Below are positions 61,284 to 64,000 of a stretch of DNA of 64,000 nucleotides, in pieces (within the stretch, counting starts at the first letter, position 1; every line of letters starts with the position of its first letter). The notes under the pieces were generated by a model. The model was not told the DNA's origin and searched no databases. It worked only from the letters and a program-made list of their open reading frames with translations. Both the position numbers and the translations under genes were made by a program. The stretch is from positions 182,001 through 246,000 of the forward strand of contig NZ_CP129118.1 of NCBI RefSeq assembly GCF_033304615.1, read 5' to 3'. This DNA comes from Sporosarcina oncorhynchi (GTDB taxonomy: Bacteria > Bacillota > Bacilli > Bacillales_A > Planococcaceae).

Positions 61284-61341
61284 CAGGCCATATCATCAAT
61301 GAATTCCGCTGGAATCATAGACGTGAGCCAGCCAAAATCCG

Positions 61342-61446
61342 TTACCACCGACTTTGGCGAGTTTACCACCGACTCTCGCCCATTTACCACCGATTCTCCC
61401 GGATTTACCACCGACTTTGGGCTATTTACCACCGACCCGGACAAAT
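61342..61446. repeat. 21-bp repeat array, TTACCACCGAC family
   Basis: Five units begin at 61342, 61363, 61384, 61405 and 61426 with core TTACCACCGACT, the reverse complement of GTCGGTGGTAA. A 58-bp spacer separates it from the preceding array. Confidence 0.95.
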
Positions 61447-61504
61447 CGAACTCATTTCGGAGAAAAAAATTAATAGAAATCCACTATAGAGTGAGGGGAA
61501 AATC

Positions 61505-61630
61505 GCTATCACCGCTTGCCACCGTTCTATCACCGGTTATCGACATTCTATCATCGCTTAAGCTGCATCAATCACCGCTTGTCGACTCCCTATCACCGCT
61601 TAACTCACTTCTATCACCACTCACCCATTT
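61505..61630. repeat. 21-bp repeat array, TATCACCGCTT family
   Basis: Six units begin at about 61505, 61526, 61547, 61568, 61589 and 61610 with core CTATCACCGCTT, the reverse complement of AAGCGGTGATAG. Read on the minus strand, this locus has the order AAGCGGTGATA then GTCGGTGGTAA, as in the array at 34296. Confidence 0.95.
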
Positions 61631-61780
61631 ATTAGGAAATATATCCGCCTCAAACAAGCAACTCACACACCCTACGAAGCACAATCCATCCATCTTAAGA
61701 ATTTCTTCATAATTCCTCTCATCAAATGTTAAGATTTAAGCAATACAATTGGTATCATAGAGGAAAGTGAGGTGCGGACG

Positions 61781-62470
61781 ATGGCGAAGTTCACGGTTCT
61801 GGTGGCGGATGATGATAAAGAGATCCGCGATGGGATTGAAATTTATTTGAAAAATGAAGGGTATGCTGTACTTAAGGCGGCGGATGGCCAAGAGGCGCTC
61901 AATCTGCTTGCTTCAAACGAAGTCCATTTGCTTATCCTCGATATTATGATGCCCAATATGGACGGGATTACAGCGACATTCAAAATCCGGGAGGCACAAA
62001 ATATCCCGATCATCATGCTTAGTGCGAAGGTGGAGGATTCAGACAAAATCCACGGGTTGTCTGTCGGTGCAGATGACTATGTGACAAAACCCTTCCATCC
62101 GCTTGAACTGATGGCGCGCGTCAAATCGCAGCTTCGTCGATATGTCCAGCTAGGCACATATGACGGTCAGAAAAAGATTGAAATTGACGGGCTTGAATTA
62201 GATGAAGAGGCGAAGGAATTATCGGTTGATGGGAAACCGGTGAAACTGACGCCAATTGAATATAAGATCACAGAATTGCTCATGAAAAACGCAGGGCGTG
62301 TATTTTCCATCAATGAAATTTACGAACGCGTGTGGAATGAACAAGCATACAACGCAGAAAACATCGTCGCTGTCCACATTCGTAAAATCCGTGAGAAAAT
62401 CGAAGCAGATCCGAAAAATCCGAGGTATGTAAAGGTGGTGTGGGGCATTGGTTACAAAATCGAAAAGTAG
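61781..62470 (+). CDS. OmpR/PhoB-family response regulator
   Basis: The 229-residue protein has a receiver domain (DDD near residue 10, phospho-acceptor in LLILDIMMPNMDG, LSAKVEDSDK, VTKPFHP with the Lys) and a C-terminal winged helix (about 130-228, YVKVVWGIGYKIEK). It binds DNA once phosphorylated by its sensor kinase. GAGG lies 8 nt before the ATG at 61781. The next genes encode a small membrane protein and a large membrane protein that may be the sensor. Confidence 0.92.
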   Translation: MAKFTVLVADDDKEIRDGIEIYLKNEGYAVLKAADGQEALNLLASNEVHLLILDIMMPNMDGITATFKIREAQNIPIIMLSAKVEDSDKIHGLSVGADDYVTKPFHPLELMARVKSQLRRYVQLGTYDGQKKIEIDGLELDEEAKELSVDGKPVKLTPIEYKITELLMKNAGRVFSINEIYERVWNEQAYNAENIVAVHIRKIREKIEADPKNPRYVKVVWGIGYKIEK

Positions 62471-62474
62471 TCTT

Positions 62475-62630
62475 ATGCCGCTTATCATGTCCATCCTATC
62501 CATCGGCATCGCGCTGGTCAGCATCGGGTACTGCTTTCCGCTTGTCTACGACATAGTGACGGACGGATGGGAACGTTCGTCACGGACAATCGCCTATTTC
62601 ACACGCATTATTAGAGGGGGCACGGCTTGA
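62475..62630 (+). CDS. Small membrane protein between regulator and putative sensor
   Basis: A 51-residue frame with one hydrophobic segment (MPLIMSILSIGIALVSIGY) and a basic tail ending FTRIIRGGTA. It starts 5 nt after the regulator stop and its stop overlaps the next start by 1 nt (TGATG), which favours it being real, but the ribosome site is weak. It could assist or modulate the sensor. Confidence 0.5.
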   Translation: MPLIMSILSIGIALVSIGYCFPLVYDIVTDGWERSSRTIAYFTRIIRGGTA

Positions 62631-64000
62631 TGAAACACAGATCATTACTATTTATATGGGCGGCGCTCGTCGTCATCGTGCTCGTTTCGATTCTTTCATT
62701 GAATCGACAAGGGTTTAATATGATTGGGAAAAACTTTGCTGAGTCAGGAAATGTTAGTTGGGGATTAGACGAATTTTATACAACCATTGGGCCGTCTGAA
62801 CTGAACCCGATTGATCCAACAGAAGCGAAAAAACAAATTACGGTTACGGAAAATGAAATTGAGGAACACCGTACACGATATGGCGCCCTATCCAATCAGC
62901 TGGCGGATATTCAGGGCCAGTATAAGGATTTAATTGAAGAAGCCAAAAATGTATCAAATGAAGTGTTGGTCAATGCTTTGATCGAAGAACGGGACATTAA
63001 AATAGAAGACATCAAGATGAACTTCAAAGATGATACCCATGTTGAAGCGAAAATCCGTACAGAAAAAGAGCAGGAGTTGGCAAAATATTTACACGAAGTC
63101 AAAAGTGGTGCCTATTCATTGCCAATTGCTTATGAGTTAAAGAACGTGGATACAGGTGAAGTGTTTTCATCGGGAGATGTCTCGGTGCCGTCCATTTATA
63201 AAAAAGAGTTTAATTCTGGAAAGGGATATTTGAAGGCGCATTCCCTTCCCGGTCAAAATAATGACGAATGGACGTATTATGACTATGGGAATTCCGCGAT
63301 ACACGAAGATAATATAGAGGCTATGGCCAATCCCGTACAGTCTTTCGAAGGAACCGTCATCATCCCCAAAAAAGCTGTTGAAAAAGGCGGCGTCCTGTAC
63401 GCACAATACACAGATTTCAACAGAGGAAAATATGCACTCTATACCTTTTGGTTGCTGAGCACCCTTGCGTTAATTGCACTGTTCACTGTACTTAAATTCC
63501 GTAAAGAATGGGTGACGGGGACAGACTATGATGCAAGATATGGAGCTATGAAAATTGACATCAAAGTAATCGGGATGCTCGCTACTGCACTAATTCTCTT
63601 CATGTATGTAGATAGTGCTTCTTCAAGTGTCGTGAATTTGCTGCAATATCCACGTCTGGGTAGGTTTGGCAGTTGGACAGTCTCCTTCATTCTATTCGGA
63701 GTCCTTCCGACCGCGTTACTTGCGTTCCAAATCGTTCATGCAACAGAACGGTGGAAGAAAAAAGGAACAATCGAAGCCGATCTTAAAGATAGTTATGCAG
63801 TACAGTTCATGCAAGCTTTGCAAACAATGTTCCTGAGAAGGTCCATCGGAAGTCAAACGTTCATCCTGCTCATTGGGTTTTTCCTTGCAGGTATTGGTTT
63901 TATAGGAATGTTTATTCATCCGATATTGTTTGTCATCTATTGTTTATGCGTGTTATTCTTCGCCCTTCCGATCAGCTTCATCTTTGTCAGAAGAGCTGCA
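62630..64000 (+). CDS. Large membrane protein, probable sensor kinase N-terminal part (cut by window end)
   Basis: 457 codons are open to the window edge without a stop. There is an N-terminal helix (7-23), an outer domain of about 240 residues with a coiled coil (60-110: NEIEEHRTRYGALSNQLADI), then at least five membrane segments from residue 270 on. The kinase core is not yet reached. Its place right after an OmpR-type regulator suggests a sensor histidine kinase. GAGGGGG precedes the ATG. Confidence 0.7.
   Translation, partial: MKHRSLLFIWAALVVIVLVSILSLNRQGFNMIGKNFAESGNVSWGLDEFYTTIGPSELNPIDPTEAKKQITVTENEIEEHRTRYGALSNQLADIQGQYKDLIEEAKNVSNEVLVNALIEERDIKIEDIKMNFKDDTHVEAKIRTEKEQELAKYLHEVKSGAYSLPIAYELKNVDTGEVFSSGDVSVPSIYKKEFNSGKGYLKAHSLPGQNNDEWTYYDYGNSAIHEDNIEAMANPVQSFEGTVIIPKKAVEKGGVLYAQYTDFNRGKYALYTFWLLSTLALIALFTVLKFRKEWVTGTDYDARYGAMKIDIKVIGMLATALILFMYVDSASSSVVNLLQYPRLGRFGSWTVSFILFGVLPTALLAFQIVHATERWKKKGTIEADLKDSYAVQFMQALQTMFLRRSIGSQTFILLIGFFLAGIGFIGMFIHPILFVIYCLCVLFFALPISFIFVRRAA

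Noticed and set aside
61158..61630. Iterons of a replication origin
   Set aside because: No Rep or DnaA gene, no AT-rich unwinding region with DnaA boxes; the same repeats occur at many loci.

Overview
The window looks like chromosomal DNA of a motile, low-to-moderate GC Bacillales bacterium. I infer Planococcaceae, Sporosarcina-like, but no marker gene here proves the genus. The grounds are strong AGGAGG ribosome sites, frequent TTG/GTG starts, sigma-B and sigma-D type promoters, S-box, T-box and preQ1 leaders, and gene sets that match Bacillus subtilis blocks (yxlEFG, yfmST, yrkDEFHIJ, csbD, tatAC).

Layout. 1-6.9 kb: an ECF sigma/anti-sigma pair, a DMT permease, a YxlEFG-type ABC module and small general-stress proteins with sigma-B promoters. 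7-9 kb: a short flagellin with a sigma-D promoter, then tatA-tatC. 9.1-10.5 kb: an IS3-family (IS150-like) element inside a repeat array. 10.8-20 kb: tiny paralogous stress-type proteins, a yfmT-yfmS aldehyde dehydrogenase/soluble chemoreceptor operon, an L,D-transpeptidase, an HxlR regulator divergent from a CatE-like dioxygenase, an AI-2E family transporter, and an FhuF-like protein divergent from a CoA transferase. 20-34 kb: a sulfur district. It holds a CstB-like persulfide dioxygenase, an Ssu/Tau-type ABC importer, a LysR-YeiH pair and a complete yrk/cst-type sulfane-sulfur operon under a CstR persulfide sensor. PepT and a lysoplasmalogenase lie between these. 35-41 kb: an amino-acid permease, a PucR regulator, a semialdehyde dehydrogenase and an omega-aminotransferase, best read as beta-alanine catabolism. 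41-48 kb: GNAT, a lipoprotein, a second ECF/anti-sigma pair, PlsY, then S-box-controlled metY-hom. 48-57 kb: a BCCT transporter, preQ1-controlled queT, a DMT permease, a CPBP protease, and Met T-box-controlled methionyl-tRNA synthetase. 57-64 kb: a three-gene ABC exporter and a two-component locus cut by the window end.

The most striking feature is not a gene. Nine intergenic loci carry about 110 copies of short G+C-rich cores (GTTGAGCGG, AAGCGGTGATA, GTCGGTGATAA, GTCGGTGGTAA, GCGCCCGTAA). Almost every copy starts exactly 21 bp after the previous one. Twenty-one bp is two turns of B-DNA, so all cores of an array face the same side of the helix. The arrays avoid genes, mostly begin just beyond transcription terminators, occur in both orientations, combine families in composite order, and one has grown by duplication of a block of about 210-230 bp. 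I know of no described element with these properties.

Other notable points: a LysR gene that appears to need an ATC start codon; four CstR-type operators joining two sulfur loci 10 kb apart; three sigma-B promoters on small stress genes; back-to-back promoters over a TetR-type palindrome with a possibly leaderless mRNA; and two leader hairpins next to or over ribosome sites.
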